Assembly: GCA_004194705.1 (NCBI GenBank)
Contig: SADC01000284.1
Span: 62,001 to 126,000 of the forward strand
DNA from: Ditylenchus dipsaci
Lineage: Eukaryota; Nematoda; Chromadorea; Rhabditida; Anguinidae
DNA length: 64,000 nucleotides
Reading direction: 5' to 3'
The notes beneath the pieces were generated by a model. That model saw only the letters and a program-made list of their open reading frames with translations. It was not told the origin of the DNA and did no database searches. A program made the position numbers and the translations under genes. The first letter of the stretch is position 1, and each line of letters begins with the position of its first letter. Positions 11,901-26,900 of the stretch are shown here, piece after piece.

Positions 11901-14900
11901 GTGGATACCCCCCCCCCCCTCCCTTTCCAACCATCAGGATGGTACATTAATCACCAAGATGGAGCCCTTAACCAAGTGGATACCGCTTAATAAGCAGAAG
12001 CCGGTTCAAACCGCCAAGATAGTGCCCGAACCACCAGTTTCTCGCACGAACTACCTGCAACACTTCATTTAAATTTCAAAATACGATAGAGGCGTTGATA
12101 GGCGCCTGTGGTCCCTAGTTAGGTAGTATTGATAATCAAGGTCGAAACTGAAATTGCCTTCTTCTGATGGCAAAGTGCCGTCTTTTAGCTGAAAAGTGCC
12201 GTCTTTTTTTTAGTCAAAGAAGTGAATATATAAACAATTTTTTTGAAGTAATAACACTAACAGGTAGCCCTGTAACTATTTTTTTAACGATGTATTATTT
12301 GTTGGAACATATTTGCAAAATGTAGCACGAAAAGATAAAGGTATAAATCAAATTATTTCTCCGACTTGCTTCACATTTTGACGTTTTTGTGCTAAATTTC
12401 GGAAAGCTGTTGCAGCAAATGATACGCTGTTGGAAACTAGAGTCACAGGGCTATCAAACTCCACTGAATAATATTGACAATTGTTTAAAAAATAGAAATT
12501 TAGAGGACAATACTTTTTTTTTCGGATGTACACCGCAATATACGCGCCAATTTGGTAGTCGGTCGTTTTGGTACGCGGTCGTTTTGGTACGAAATTTTTT
12601 AGTCAGAACTGTTTCGGTAAGAGATTTCTCGGTGACAGCACGGAAAATTTCGTACGACCGCGTACCAAAACGACCAAGTACCAAATTGGCGCGTATATTT
12701 CGGTGTACAGCCCTTTTTTCTGTCGCATTTTTGTTTTGCGTCGTTAAATTGAAAATTTTCAACTTTTTAAGCTTTATTCATACTCCCGCGGCACACGAGA
12801 CATGGGACAATTTTTCAAACACGTTTTTGTCTCTATGTCGGCTCCGAGCCATCATTTTTCACCACTTCTAATAGATCCACAAGGGAACAGACCATGCTCT
12901 ACAACATAGGGATAACAGATTTGCCTTACAAATATAGGGATTTGTCCACGGGACATTGACCTGCGGGACAGCCTGAAAACCGTTTTCGATAATGATCATG
13001 GCAAATCTGTTATCCCTTTGTTATAGAACATGGTCTGTCCCTTTGTGGATCTATTAAAAGTAGTGAAAAATGATGGCTGGGAGCCGAGATAGAGACAAAA
13101 ACGTGTTTGAAAAATTGTCCTGTGTCCCGCAGGAGTATGAATGGAGCTTTAAAAGTTTTAACATCATCATGTAGCCCTGCGACTCTAGTTTCTAATAAGA
13201 TATCATTTATTACATCAACTCTGAAAAATGTAATACGAAAGCTAAAAGTATGAACCGAATTGTTGTTCTGATTTTGTTCATGTTTTTACCTTTTTGTATT
13301 ACATTTTTTGAAGATGATGCAATAAATGATTCGGTTCTTGTCGGTTATCCGGACTACCTTGGACTACCTCGGACTACTTTCTGAGACTTTTCGATGCATA
13401 AAACCAAGGTAGTCCGGATAACCGACAAGAACCAATGATTCCTCATTAGAAACTAAAAAAGCAGGACTACCTAATGGTGTAAAAGCGTTTCAAAAAAGTT
13501 GAAAATTTGACCCTACCGGAGTATATCGCCCCCCCCCCAAATGAATTTTTTTTAAAGTGTTTCCAAACACCCTATATCGACCTAAAATCACCTCAGGAGT
13601 TTAAAAAAGACATTATTTTTAAGTTCTGGTTTGAAGAAAACTGAGTTTTGGACATTTTGAAATTTCGACCATTCGCCTGTTTTGGCATGTTTTGGTCACT
13701 GGAGCTCGGCAAAAAGAGCCTCTAAATGCATTTTTGTTCAAGAGTCTTGCTCGGAATTATGTGTAAGCTAAGTGAGTGCGCGCATCTCTAACCTACCAAG
13801 CCCCTGCGCCCCCGAAGGGTGCGCAGGGGGCTTAGTTGCTTGGGGTTGAGATGCGCACACCCACATACCTTAGACGCAAATCACTCGAAAGTGACTCTGG
13901 ATGCATAAATATATATATATTTAACAAAATTTCATTTGGGTGGGGGGGGGAGGTTGATTGTGGTTTATACTCCGGTAGCGCCAAAATTTTCAATCTAATG
14001 ATGCAAAACAAAAGCTGGAACTTTTATAGTTCCCCCCATACTCGGATTTTTTGAAAAGTGACCTAAAATCACCCCTGAACTCATTTTTTCTGCTCAACAC
14101 GATGAAAAGACCTACCTTAATATTTTCTGATCAAAAAGTTTTGAATTTTGACAGAAAAAATTGCCTCCCACCCGTCAGGGAAAAATGGTCCTTTTAGGGT
14201 ACAGTCGACTCTCGATTTAACATACACCCAGAAAGTTCGTTCCTGCCTAGGGTCCGACACTTTTTTTAACTTACTTTTCGACATTTTTTACTTATCCTGT
14301 TTTGACAATCTGGTCCTAAATATCGCAAGGATTCCGATTTTGCCGATCGTTTTTCAGAATCATAAAATATTTACATCTAACAAAGCAAAACCTCGATTTA
14401 ACATACACCTGTTTTGGATTTAGGCGTATGTTAAATCGAGGTTTTGCTTTTTTAGGCGTAAATATTTTATGATTCTGAAAAACGATCGGCAAAATCGGAA
14501 TCCTTGCGATATTTGGAACCAGACTGTCGAAACAGAATAGGTAAAAAATGTCGAAAAGTGAGTTAAAAAAATGTGTCGGACCCTAGGCGGGAACGAACTT
14601 TTTGGGTTTATGTTTAATCGAGAGTCGACTTTATTTTTGGGTCATTTTTGGGTGATTATCACATTTTTCTTGCTGGAGCTGTGCAAAAAGACTCTTTGAA
14701 TGCATTTTTCATCAAGAGTCTTGCTCGGAATTATGTCTAAGGTAAGTGAGTGCGCGAAAGTAACAGCTATCTTTTTCAAACCCTTAAAGGGCCATTGCCG
14801 TCTCCGACAACGGTTGTCCCCGCCAATTCAAAAAAATTTGGTAATCATTGAACTTCTGTACGGGATCCGGACACTTCTGTCCCGGACATTTCTGTCCCGA

Positions 14901-17900
14901 CACTTCTGTCCCGACAGTTCTGTCCCGGACAGTTCTGTCCGGACAGTTCTGTCCCATTTCCAAATTTACTTAAAATTTGCATATTACCCTAAATTTAAGT
15001 TTGAAACCTGTGGGAAATCTAAGTGATAATCAACCAAGGATACCTATTGAAAAGTAGCCAGAATGGGACACATAGGAAGGGGTAAGCAGGAGACCGCCCA
15101 GAAGGAGGTATTAAGGTGGTGGCATCCAAGAGGAAATACCCAGAAAGGGGTACCTAGGTGTGGTGGTGGCGTCCAGGATGAGGTAACTACGTGGTGATAT
15201 TTAGAAAAGCACTCCCAGTTGATGGTATTCAGGAGGAATATTCAGAAGGGGATCCTCAGGGGGTATATCCAGATGAGGTATACTCCGGAGCGGGTATCTA
15301 AGTGGATGGTATCAAGATGGAGGAGAACTAGAAGGGTATTCAGGCGAAGGTACCAAGGTGATTGCACTCAGATAGTGGTAATTATGTAGTGATTCCTAGG
15401 TAGTGTTACTTAGAAAGTGATAAAAGGAAAGCTTTATGCAACCTTGAAGTCAGGATTTAGTGTGTGGAGATGCCGCGAATGCAACTGGCGCTTTAGTTTA
15501 TTATTGTAACATTTTTTTACTCGAACACACAATAAAAACAATCTTGGATGATGGTTTTTCAGATTTAAAACTGAAATTTTGGTTATTATGCAAATTATAA
15601 GTAAATTTGGAAATGGGACAGAAGTGTCGGGACAGAAATGTCCGGGACAGAAATGTCCGGGACAGAACTGTCCGGGACAGAACTGTCCGGGACAGAACTG
15701 TCGGGACAGAAGTGTCGGGACAGAAATGTCCGGGACAGAAGTGTCATGTACGCTTCTGTACGGATTTTTGAACTTGGTTTCTTACACAACTGTACCTAAA
15801 GGCCCGTTCACATAAAACAAAATCCCGCACCCACACCCACACTCTCTAAATCTCGCACCCACACTCAGACCCACACCCGCACCCACACTCGTGTTCAAAA
15901 AAGCACATACATCTATATATTTTGATATAGACTCTTTGGAAGGGATGAATTTCACAATGAGGAGTGTGGGAGCGGGTGTGGGTGCGGGTGTGGGTGCGGG
16001 TGTGGGCAAATCTCACACTAGTTGCAAATCTCACACCCAGTTTTCGATCCTGACTACTTATACCCAATTGACTTCAAACATCATTATATTGTTGTGTTCT
16101 TGTTCTTATATTTATTTTCTGAGCTACATCTTCTCAGTGTAGCTCAATTAAGTTGATTCAAACCGATTGCTATCCCAGACTACCCGGTTGTCTACCCGAA
16201 CTACCCAGATTTTTTCTGTCAACAAACGCAATGTCAGATTACCAATTGTTCAGTTCAATATTTTATCCGTAGTATATGTCGCAGTACCCAGTTAGTAGTA
16301 CTCAGTTTATGTTAAGAAAGTTTCGATACGAGGTGTTTCGCAATCGGTGGTACCTAAATAGTGGTAGTAAGTCGGTAGTCGTAGTAGTACCTTGATGGTG
16401 GTACCAAGTCGTTCCCAAACCACCCAAAACCACCTAAAATCAACCGAAACCACCCAAAGAATCCAAACCACCCAAAACCAACCGCAACCACCAAAAACCA
16501 CGTACCACCAAAACTACCGAAAACCATCCTAAACCACCAAAATGTGTGGCTCTAAGTAATTTCGGGTGGTTCGGATGCTTTTGGGTGTTTTTTGGTGTTT
16601 GCGATGGTTTGGGGTGTTTGGGGTGGGTTAAGGTGGTTCGTGGTAGTTTGGGGTGGTTCCGGGTGGTTCGGGGATGCTTGGGTGGTTTCGGGTCGTTTTG
16701 GGTGGTTTTTGTTGGTTTGGGATATAATATAATTGTGGCCGAAAATCTCTTTTTTGTGGCCGAAAATCTTTTTCTTGTCGCCGAAAGTTGGTCTCGACAC
16801 GAAATTAACAATTTTTGAATTTTGTTGAGTGAAATTCAGGGATGATGAAAGACCAGATGGCTCAGGACCCACTCCGGAATGGCCAAAAGGCCGAAATAAT
16901 TGGTTTTCTGGGGTCTACTAAAGGGGGAGTAAACTTTTTGAGAAAAATCGATTAAGCGGATCAGATTTCGGGTCCGATAGGCTTAATCGCTCAGAATTCC
17001 AGGTTTATGGTGGTTTTGAGTAATTCAGAGTGGAGTTGTGGGCGATTAAGCCGATCGGACCCGAAATCTGATCCGCTCAATCGATTTTTCTCAAAAGTTA
17101 ACTCCCCTTTTAGTAAACCCCAGAAAACAAACTATTTCGGCCTTTGGCCATTCCGGAGTGGGTCCTGAGCCATCTGGTCTTTCCTCACGCCTGAATTTCA
17201 CTCAAAAAATTCAAAAATTGTTAATTTCGTGTCGAGACCAACTTTCGGCGACAAGACAAAGATTTTCGCCCACAAAAAAAGATTTTCGGCAACATTTTTT
17301 TTCGGCCACAAAAAAAGTATTTCGGCCACAAAAAGAGATTTTCGGCCACAAAAAAGTTTTGCCCAAAAAATATATGAATAAAAAAAAATCAAGGACTTGC
17401 TGATAAATTGTCTAGAACACAACGCAATGGACGAGTACCAGGCTTTGAAAAAACTTTCGGGATTTTGAAAATCTGATTGTGAACAGGGTCAGAGTGTGGG
17501 TGTGGGACTGAGTGTGGGTGCGGGATTTTCAAAATCTGATTGTGAACAGGGTGTGGGTGCGGGTGTGGGTCTGAGTGTGGGTGCGGGATTTTCAAACCCT
17601 ATTGTGAACACGAGTGTGGGTCTGGGTGTGGGTGCGAGCGCGAGTGCGGGTGTGGGTGCGAGATTTTGGGATATGTGAACGTAGCTTAAAATTAAATTTT
17701 AGACCTTGTTTCATTAAAAACCAAGCTGAAAAATCCGTACAGAAGGTTAATGATCAGGCGAAAATTTTTGAATTGGCGGGGGACAGTCCAGAACGCGTGG
17801 CCATGGCCGGCTGACATCAGACTGAGCCTTTCACAATTCATTTTGTTGACAACTCAGCCTTTGACAACTCATCCTTTTGACAATTCGGAAATCGAAATTC

Positions 17901-20900
17901 GAACTTTCGAAATTCGTCTTAGACGATTCATTCGAATCATCATTCAAATTTTTGTTAGCTCATTCAAACGAGGATTCATTCATTCTGTATCTCAGACGAC
18001 ATATTATTCATATCTCTGTTGTTAAGAAATAACCCGCGGGGTACCAAAAAAAACGACCGCCAACAACCCTAGTGCATAGACGTTTTCCCAAAATAAAACT
18101 TTTTCAAACAAAGGAGGGACCAAGGCAGATTTTTAAGTTTCTTTTAGAATTTTTTTTAGATTGTGTCCGAACCACTCCAAACCGTCCAAACCATCGCAAA
18201 CCACCTCGAATACCCTCAACCGCTCTAAAATCAAACCCATAAATGAGAAATAAAAATTTCTTAAAAATAAAAATAAAATGTTTTTCTAACTTAAAATTGT
18301 GTGGAGAATCAGGTTTGTTAAGACCGAAATCAATATTTCACCCACGCAAACCCCAAAACGTGCGGTGGGTTACTCTTGGTCAGATGAATATCCGCCTGGA
18401 TGGCCTGAAAGTTTAAAATTTCTTAAGAATAAAAAATAAACCGATTTTTTCTAACTTAAAATTGTGTGAGTGATTGGATTTTTTTAAGTCCAAAGTTGAG
18501 ATTTCACACGCTCCAACTTTAAGGTACCACCTCGCCAGGTGGTACCACCTGGCCATCCAACTGGATGGCCTAAAATAAAATGGTTAATTTTAAATGAAAA
18601 ATCAATTTTTCCAAACTAAAATTGTGTGAGGAATTGGGCTTGTCAAGACCGAAAAAGCAGTTTTATCTACCCAACCCAACTTATGGTGGTTACCACCTGG
18701 ACAGGTTGATATCCAGGTAACTCCAGAGTAGGGGTATATCCACCCAAATGACCTGAAAAGTAAGCGCTTGTCTTTTATATATCTAAATTATGGTAAAAGA
18801 AGGTACGTGACTAAGTGAATTTGAACCAGCAACCTAATGCATACCCCTTAAAATCGCTCAGAACCCATCCAGAGAGCAACCAAGTGGTCGTCACTTGATC
18901 GAAATTTTTTTTCAAGGTTTTTCGGTTCCAAACAATTTTTGTGCACTAAGTCGACCACGCTGAAGATGGTATGATAGTGGTAAAATCACGTTTTATCGAG
19001 AAATTTTTGAGTTATTGCTAATTCTTGATTTTGAAAAAATCAAGAAATATAGCAATAACTCAAAAATTTCTCGATAAAACGTGATTTTACCACTATCAAA
19101 CCATCTTCAGCGTGGTCGACTTAGTGCACAAAAATTGTTTGGAACCCGAAAACCTTGAAAAAAATTTCGATCCAAGTGGACGACCACTTGTTTGGTCCTC
19201 TGGATGGGGTTCTGAGCGATTTTAAGGGATGCATAGGTTGCTGGTTCAAATTCACCTGGCGCATACCTTATTTTTTATTATAATCGAGTGTTTGATTGAT
19301 GAAGAGGTCCATATACTCATCCCAAGGTTTGCTGGTTCGAAGCTCCAAACCATGGCCATATACATATAGTATAGCATATATACAGTAGCGGACAAAAATA
19401 ATGTTAACACCTGTACAAAAATCTAAGTTTTGGTAAAGTTCTAGGTATCTCTGGCAAATTTTGTCCGGCAAAAACATTTTAAGTGTATTTTTAAGCAAGG
19501 AACATGATTCTGCAAAAAAATTCATTCTTGAGGGCACAATTTCATTCTACAGCCACTTTTTCACGACTAGTCCATTTTTGGCGGAACAAAAGTAATGTAA
19601 CACCTTTGATTTTTGTACATTCGCTCAACATTGTTTCACGTTTATATGTCAATGCTTGATTACTCTTTGTAAGCCGTGTTTCTCAGCTACAATTTGGTTG
19701 GTCAACTTATTTTTTTGATTTTACTAAAAAAGTTATGACCATCAAAATAAAAGCGTCGATTTCTAGTCAAAGTAAAGGAAAATCTTAGGAAAATGAACGT
19801 TTAGCCACATAAAATAATAGCTTTTCTCGAAAAATTTTGATGAAAAAAATCACATTCAATGCACCATTCGAAAGCTCTTTTATTTCCTACAAAATGACAT
19901 GTCCAACTTTTTTTAGAAAAATACAGGGCTGAGAAACGGACAGTTGAATTAGACAAGACAAAAAAGGCTAAAAATAGGCAAAAAGAGGGGTTTTCACTTT
20001 TTTTAACTTCAACGCATCCGTTTCTCAGCCCTGTTTTTTTCTAAAAAAGTTTTGGACATGTCATTTGTAGAGAAATAAGAGAGCTTTCGAATGGTGCATT
20101 GAATGTGATTTTTTCATCAAAATTTTTTCGAGAAAAGCTTATTATATTGTGGGCTAAACGGTCATTTTCCTAAGATTTTCCTTTACTTTGACTAGAATCG
20201 ACGCTTTTATTTTTGATGGTCATAACTTTTTTTAAAATCAAAAAATAAGTTTGACCAACCAAATTGTAGCTGAGAAACACGGCTTACAAAGAGTAATCAA
20301 GCATTGACAATAAACGTGAACAATGTGAGCGAATGTACAAAATCAAAGGTGTTACATTACTTTTGTCCCGGACCCAAAATGGAGAAATTGTGCCCTCAAG
20401 AATGAATTTTTTTGCAGAATCATGTTCCTGCTTAAAAATACACTTAAAATGTTTTTGCCGGACAAAATTTTGCCAGGAGATACTAGAACTTTACCAAAAC
20501 TTAGATTTTTGTACAGGTGTTACATTATTTTTGTCCGCTACTGTACATATAGTATATACATATACTAAGAGCAGTGTTTTTCAAAAATGAGAATGAGAAA
20601 TACAGAATGAGAATGAGAATTGTCAGAATGAGAATTGCTCATAACTCAATTTTTTCATGGAAAAATGCCAAATCTGATATGGATGACCTATATCTACTTT
20701 TTTATTCTAAGTATAGATCATCTATGTCAGATTTGGCATTTTTCATGAAAAACCGAATTATGAGAAATTCTCATTCTTATTCTGTTTTCTCATTTTTGAA
20801 AACACTGGTGTAGAGTGAAGATACATCCGAAAAGATATATGGGTGCTAATAAGTAAGAATATACAACAATACGAATCTAAATACGGATGAGTTGTCAATA

Positions 20901-23900
20901 ATTACAATGTTGTTTCGACACGATAATCAAAAAATTGAATTTGAAAAAGCCGAATTGTCAAAAGTCTGAGTTGTCAAAAGGCTGAGTTGTCAAAAGGCTG
21001 AGTTGTCAACAAAATGAATTTTGAAAGGCTCAGTCTGATGTCAGCCGCCATGGCCCTTTAAATATGTTCATTTATGAAATCTTTTTCTTCAGTTGATAGG
21101 TCGTTAAAAAGCTGAGATTCTGGCTACTCGATGATGCTAAAACTTTAAAAAAATAAGATAAAAACTTGAAGAAAAATGCAGTTACTAAAATTAGTCGAAA
21201 AAAGAGTGTTTTAGTCGGAAATAAAAGTATTTTAGTAAGGAAAAAAGTATTGTCCAATAAAAAGCAGCAATTTTTTGTCGCTCTTTTTCGGAGTTGTAGA
21301 AAAAATGTGCAATTCAAATCCGCGGTCGATTTTTATAACTTTTCTGCTTACTGATCTTTTCTTTCATATGTTATTATTCGATGGATACAAGGACGTCCTA
21401 GACTTCATTCTTGTTTTGTTGCTCAAACTAGCATGGAGCACTAGGAAAACAGATAGGCAGTCAGAGCAATAGAGGTTTTTTTACCCTAGTTTTTAATTTT
21501 CTAGTTCGATTCAGACTGCTTGCCTTTTCCTTCTGATTCTTTTCTCTCCGACTCTTTCTCTGCGAGTAAAATGGGATCCGATGTAAAGGACACTGTTTGT
21601 TGCATCAAGGCTAAAGTGAGTTTTTTAAAAAATATTTGATTGTTTTTCGGCCGCTAGTGATACCGCAAATTTGTAGTACATTTCCTTCGTCGTCGCTCTC
21701 ATCTTCATTCTGCTGCATATTGCCGATGTGATCTACTCTGTGATCATCTATGGGGACTGGTTTGTCAGCATCTCGTTTGTAGTCAATATCATTGCATACA
21801 TCGGGATCATCTTGGGCGTCTGCTTAACAATGCACTATTTCCTCTGGATCGCGAAGGTCGTCAACGTAAGTATCATTAAATGTCTTTGTCACTTAAATTT
21901 TTTTATTCTATGCTTTTTAATTTTCGTCTTCTTCAGTACGTCTACTTCCTCGTCTATATTTCATACTTCGTGGCGGGAATTGTTTTCATCTTCTTGAGCG
22001 AATTCACACGAATCAGAATCCTCAGATGGCTGTACCTCATGCGTCCAAGTTTGCGCGGGCTGATGTACACGTTTAACGTCACACCTTTCGGTCAGATATT
22101 TTCTTTCTTTAACTCTCGAAGCTTTCTGACAATAAGCGTATCCTAGATGTCGGCTGGTTTGTTGGGATCGTGCTCATCTACAACTTGATTCTCATGATCA
22201 TTCTCAGTCTTTGGACGGTCATTGTCAATAAGTCAATCGTGGGTCTAAAAGAAGATAGAAGGTGCCGTCCGTCTAAGGAGAAGACTGACAAAAAGAAGCA
22301 GATGCCATCCTCAGAGCAGCCGCCTTCGTCGGAGGAGAAAGGACAGACGAAGTCTCAGGAAGCTTCGCAAGCTTGAGAAAGAAGAAAGTTCCCAGTCAAT
22401 TATCTTCTCATCTAGCTGGATTGATAACTAATGCATCTGTATCTAAAAACATCGGAATAAATCTTCTTGTGTCAAATTTTTAGGTGACTCCTAGGAGACG
22501 CTCCAACAAATATTTAACTTTTTCTACTAAAGGCGATAGGAGGTTACCACAATTTTCGACAAATTAAAAACAAAACCAATTAATATACCGATTTTCTAAC
22601 CATGCCTGATTTGTGTAGTCTTTTAGAAGGAGGGTGAAAGCTACTAAGGAGATAATGTCGACACGAAAGTATTAATCCCAGATTCGTGTTTCTTTAAATG
22701 TGGTTGTAGAGCCATATTTTGTCGACAACTCGGTGTTGCAATGTCAGACAAACTTGTGCAGAATTTCGATTAGGCGGATCGAAATTCCAGTCCGATGGGC
22801 TTAAGGGGGGGGAAGTCCTTTAGGTTTGAAAAAGTGGCTTCCATGGCGCAGTGCGTAAGTGCTCGCGTTTTTTGACCAAAAATGGTGTTTTTTTGTGTTG
22901 CAGGTTCAATCCCACGTAGGGGCACACTATTTTTTTTTGGCTTTTTTGGCCATTTTAGAGGTAATTAGACTTTTTTGACGCCAGATTCGGTATCAGCGAC
23001 CCAAATTACCTCTAAACTGGCCAAAAAAGCTAAAAAAAAGTGTGTCACTACGTGGGTTTGAACCTGCAACACCAAAAAACACCATTTTGGGCCAAAAAAC
23101 GCGAGCACTTACGTACGCAAAAACCAGATGGCTGGAAACCCACTCCGGAATGGCCAAAAGGCCAAAATTATTGGTTTTTTAGGGGTTTACTAAAGGGGGT
23201 AAACTTTTTGCGAAAATTCGACTGAGCGGATCAGATTTCGGGTCCGATCGGCTTAATCGCCCACAACTTCACCCTGAACCACTCGAAACCACCATAAACC
23301 TGAAATTCTGAGCGATATGGCCGATCGGACCCGAAATCTGATCCGCTCAATCGATTTTTCTCAAAAAGTTTACTCCCCCTTTAGTAAACCCCTAAAAACC
23401 AATAATTTTGCCTTTTGGCCATTCCGGAGTGGGTTTCCAGCCATCTGGTCTTTGCCCACCCTGAATTTCACACGAAAAATTTTAAAAATGGTTGATTTCG
23501 TGTCGAGAATCAAAATTAGGCGGAAAAAGAGTAAATTAGGCGGAAAAAGAAGTAAATTAGGCGGAGAAAAAAGTGAATTAGGCGGAGAAAAAGTATTGTC
23601 CAACATAAACTCACTGCGAGAAATCAGAATTTTACTGCGTGAAATCAGTTTCAGCCAAAAAAGTTTCACATAAGTAAAAAATTATGGATGAAATTTGTCC
23701 TGGCACGAAAAATAGCCTTTTCGCGATTTTTTAATTAGACACGCCGTGTACCTCAGTCCAGAGCAGTGTTTGAAAAAGCCAAACGCAAAGTCAAAGCTAT
23801 AAGTGCCGGTCAAAGCCAAAGCCAAAAGCGAAAAGCCAAAATTTGGCTTTGTGTTTTTGGCCTTGCCTTTGGCTTCTTATTTGGCCAAGCCAAATTTTGG

Positions 23901-26900
23901 CCGGCCAATTTTGGCTTTTCGGCTTTGGCACCGACCGAATTTCGTCTCAACGACTGTAAATTACTTCGTTGCCACGTGATAAATTATTATTCCCGGAAAC
24001 AGAATGTGAACCTCTAACATAATTGAACATCTAACACAAAATTTCACTATTCGATAAATAAATAATAATAATAATAAATGAAGATAATAAATATAATCCT
24101 GTTCTATCTTGCCTATTTGTTGTTACAAGACCTGCGCGAGAGTAAATCCGCTAGATCGGTGCGCTAGTTGCTGGCACAGTCAAAACCTCTACTGCGAATA
24201 TAGCCAAAGCGTGATCTTCCTAAGACGATCGCATAACCTATACATCTAGCTAAAGTCTTCCAAAATTAGTTACAGTATCAAACATAGAAATCCAGTAAAC
24301 CAAAGGATCCGCCGGTCCACTGCACTGCACACGATAAAGAGAGTTCATTATCCATGACTTTGATCGGCTCGTTGTATTTTCGCTTCTTCTAACAGTCTTT
24401 GTAGTTTACTTCATCTGTAAAATCAAACCATCTGATGTGCTGTTTGCATCAGGCTTTTGCGCCGAAACTGTTTCTGTTCTTACAAACTCTGAATGAAGCT
24501 AAAGATAGTTACTTAACCCCATAAAAGAGCACAATATTTCGAACTTACGATCTGGAAGGTCCATTCAGGTGCACTTTTCAGCTCTCCGTTATTCAAACAA
24601 GATGCAGTTTGTGGATCCAAGGCAGTGGCTATTGTGAAGATCGGGTTGAATTACACCAGATCCTTGTGAAGAATTACTGAAAATCTATCTCTGAGAGCCT
24701 TATGGAGGTGTTTAGAAAATTGGCCAACATCGTATCCACTCTATAATTAATTATACTATAAAGTTTTGACGAGGAACCAATATTTTAAAAGAAACCTGCA
24801 CATTTTCCAGCGAGAAAAACAACGTTTTAAAATATTTCAAAGCGTGTGAGATTGTAACTGTCCTTTCTGCCTGAATCCTGCTTAGAATCGTGTTTAATGG
24901 CGAACAGATTTTTTGAATTTCGTCCAACCACTAAAAAGTGACACTAAAAGTATTCAATAAAAGACCAGTTATTTACCAGAATCTCATCCGTCTTTGGAAG
25001 ATCACATTTCTTGCTGGCCACTTTTTAGATGCTTTCTTTTAACACCAAGAATCTCTTTATTACAGCAATAATCGATCCCCAGCGAGTTGTAGACGGCACT
25101 ATAACCACCTTTCCGCACTCTTCAGCCAGTTCCTGAAGAAAAAGGCTTAGCTTTGTATATGATGTTAACTTAAATATACCCTTGTCATTGCATGGGAGTG
25201 TTCGAATCTGTTAACTGATTAAATCATCTTTTTAAAGGCGCTTGTGCCTACAACCTCATCCTTGAAGACGCGACTAATCCCTAACTGCAGCCCATGAGCA
25301 AAGCAGCTCAACCGTTGCGGAAACACTTCACTGAAATTGTTGTTCAGAACGGTGGCTAAATATTCATATCTTGATAACACCGCAGAAGCTTTGATTTCAA
25401 GGTTCGATCCGACTTCGAAATTTGCAAAACGAAGGAAAATGATTAAGTAAAGCTTTCATGTATTGTACCTCATAATTTCCGTTAAGCAAGGATAAGGAAT
25501 TACGCATGTGAGGATGAAGAAACGTGTTTACCGACAAAGCTGGAATGGCAAGCACTTTACTGAAGACAGAATCGAGATCTGATTTTCTAAAAACAACACC
25601 ACTTTCAGCGAGAAAGGAGACCAGAATAATTTAACCTGTTGACTCCCGAAAAATTTCTCAGTTTTTTAATCGCCAAACACTTTGGAAGAAAGTTCTTAAT
25701 TCACTAAACAAAAGGGTTTTAAAGTCTAATGAAGATAAAAGTTTGATACTTTAGCACATTCCTTGCAGACGGCACGTCTCTTTCTGCTCTTTTCCATTTC
25801 AGTGAACTTCTCCCATATTGAATCTTTACGGCTGCTATTTGGAGATTTTTCAGCAGCCTCTGATGTAGCCGACAATTGCGAGTTCATTAATTATTGCTAA
25901 ACACAAAAAGTTGAGATAATAACAAAAATATAGTGACAAAGTCAAAATTAGATGGCCTAAGTCAAAAAAGGCTGGCTAAAGCCAAAAGTGCTGGCGAAAG
26001 CCAAAGGTGCAGGCCGAAGCCAAAAGTGTCGGCCAAAGCCAAAAGTGTCGGCTGAAATTTGGCTCGGCCAAATTCAAAGCCAAAACCAAAGCCTAAACGG
26101 AAGTACAACAGGAAAGAAGCACTGTGTGCAATAAAAATCTCAAGATTGACCTCGAATTTTTCAGATTCTCGAGGGGTTGAAAAATAATCCTCCTGGAGGA
26201 TTAATAGAGGTTATACGGTTATAAAGATGCTTGTAACTTCCTGGCGTGTGTCTTTTTTTTCAACTTTTTTAAGACTATCTGATGCAAAATTCAATGAGCT
26301 TTGTGAATCTGTAATCAAACATTTTGATAAGGCCCTTTGTGAAGGTTTCCTGGCAGCTAAATTGACTGCCCACAAAGCTCGTATTACTCAACAATAAGGT
26401 TGATACAACTGGCTAGATTTAATCAATGTGAAAAAGTGACCACCGTACAACCTGAAATAAATCTGGACATTTGGGACGTCTTCTTAGTTGAGCATAAATC
26501 ATTAACTTAAAACATAAAAAAAAACTGCAAACTAGACGAGGTTAGTACAACAGGAAAGAAGCACTGTATGCAATCATTCAAAAGATTGTGTTGAGAGACA
26601 CAAAGGAAAAAGCAAAAAAAGAGAAGTGTTTGCTTATGCAGAAGAGAAAAACGCTGTGCTCTTTTCTTTTTCTCAAACAACCTTGCCTCTACAATTATGA
26701 TTGGAGTACGCAAATGATTTGCAATAAGAGCAGCAGCATTAAATCAGTCCGCCAGACTTTTTTTTTACAAGCCCCGAGTCATTCGAAACAAGTACAAAAT
26801 GTATGGTTACTCTAGTTAAACGGTTACTTCCTGAGATATTTTTATTTCAGTGGTTATTAAAATAGTAAAAGGTCGATCGAGAGTGTTTTTAAGCTATGAT

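Larger units (their letters stand above)
17795..21055. mobile_element. Large TIR element (about 3.2 kb) with tandem TIRs
   Basis: Left end GGCCATGGCCGGCTGACATC followed by CAATTCATTTTGTTGACAAC units; right end is the complement (AAAGGCTGAGTTGTCAAAAG units, GATGTCAGCCGCCATGGCC). The interior contains the 18815-19260 palindrome, a Tc1-like fold-back and a CAGTG MITE. 18150-18800 is reverse-complement related to 27830-28270. Confidence 0.7.

Noticed and set aside
12905..12920. TAGGGATAACAG, which equals the first 12 bases of the I-SceI homing endonuclease site
   Set aside because: It lies in both arms of both family E copies, so it is ordinary repeat sequence; the remaining six bases of the site do not match.
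22844..22913. Possible functional tRNA gene
   Set aside because: Box A and B are good, but the acceptor and anticodon stems do not pair, so I call it tRNA-derived.
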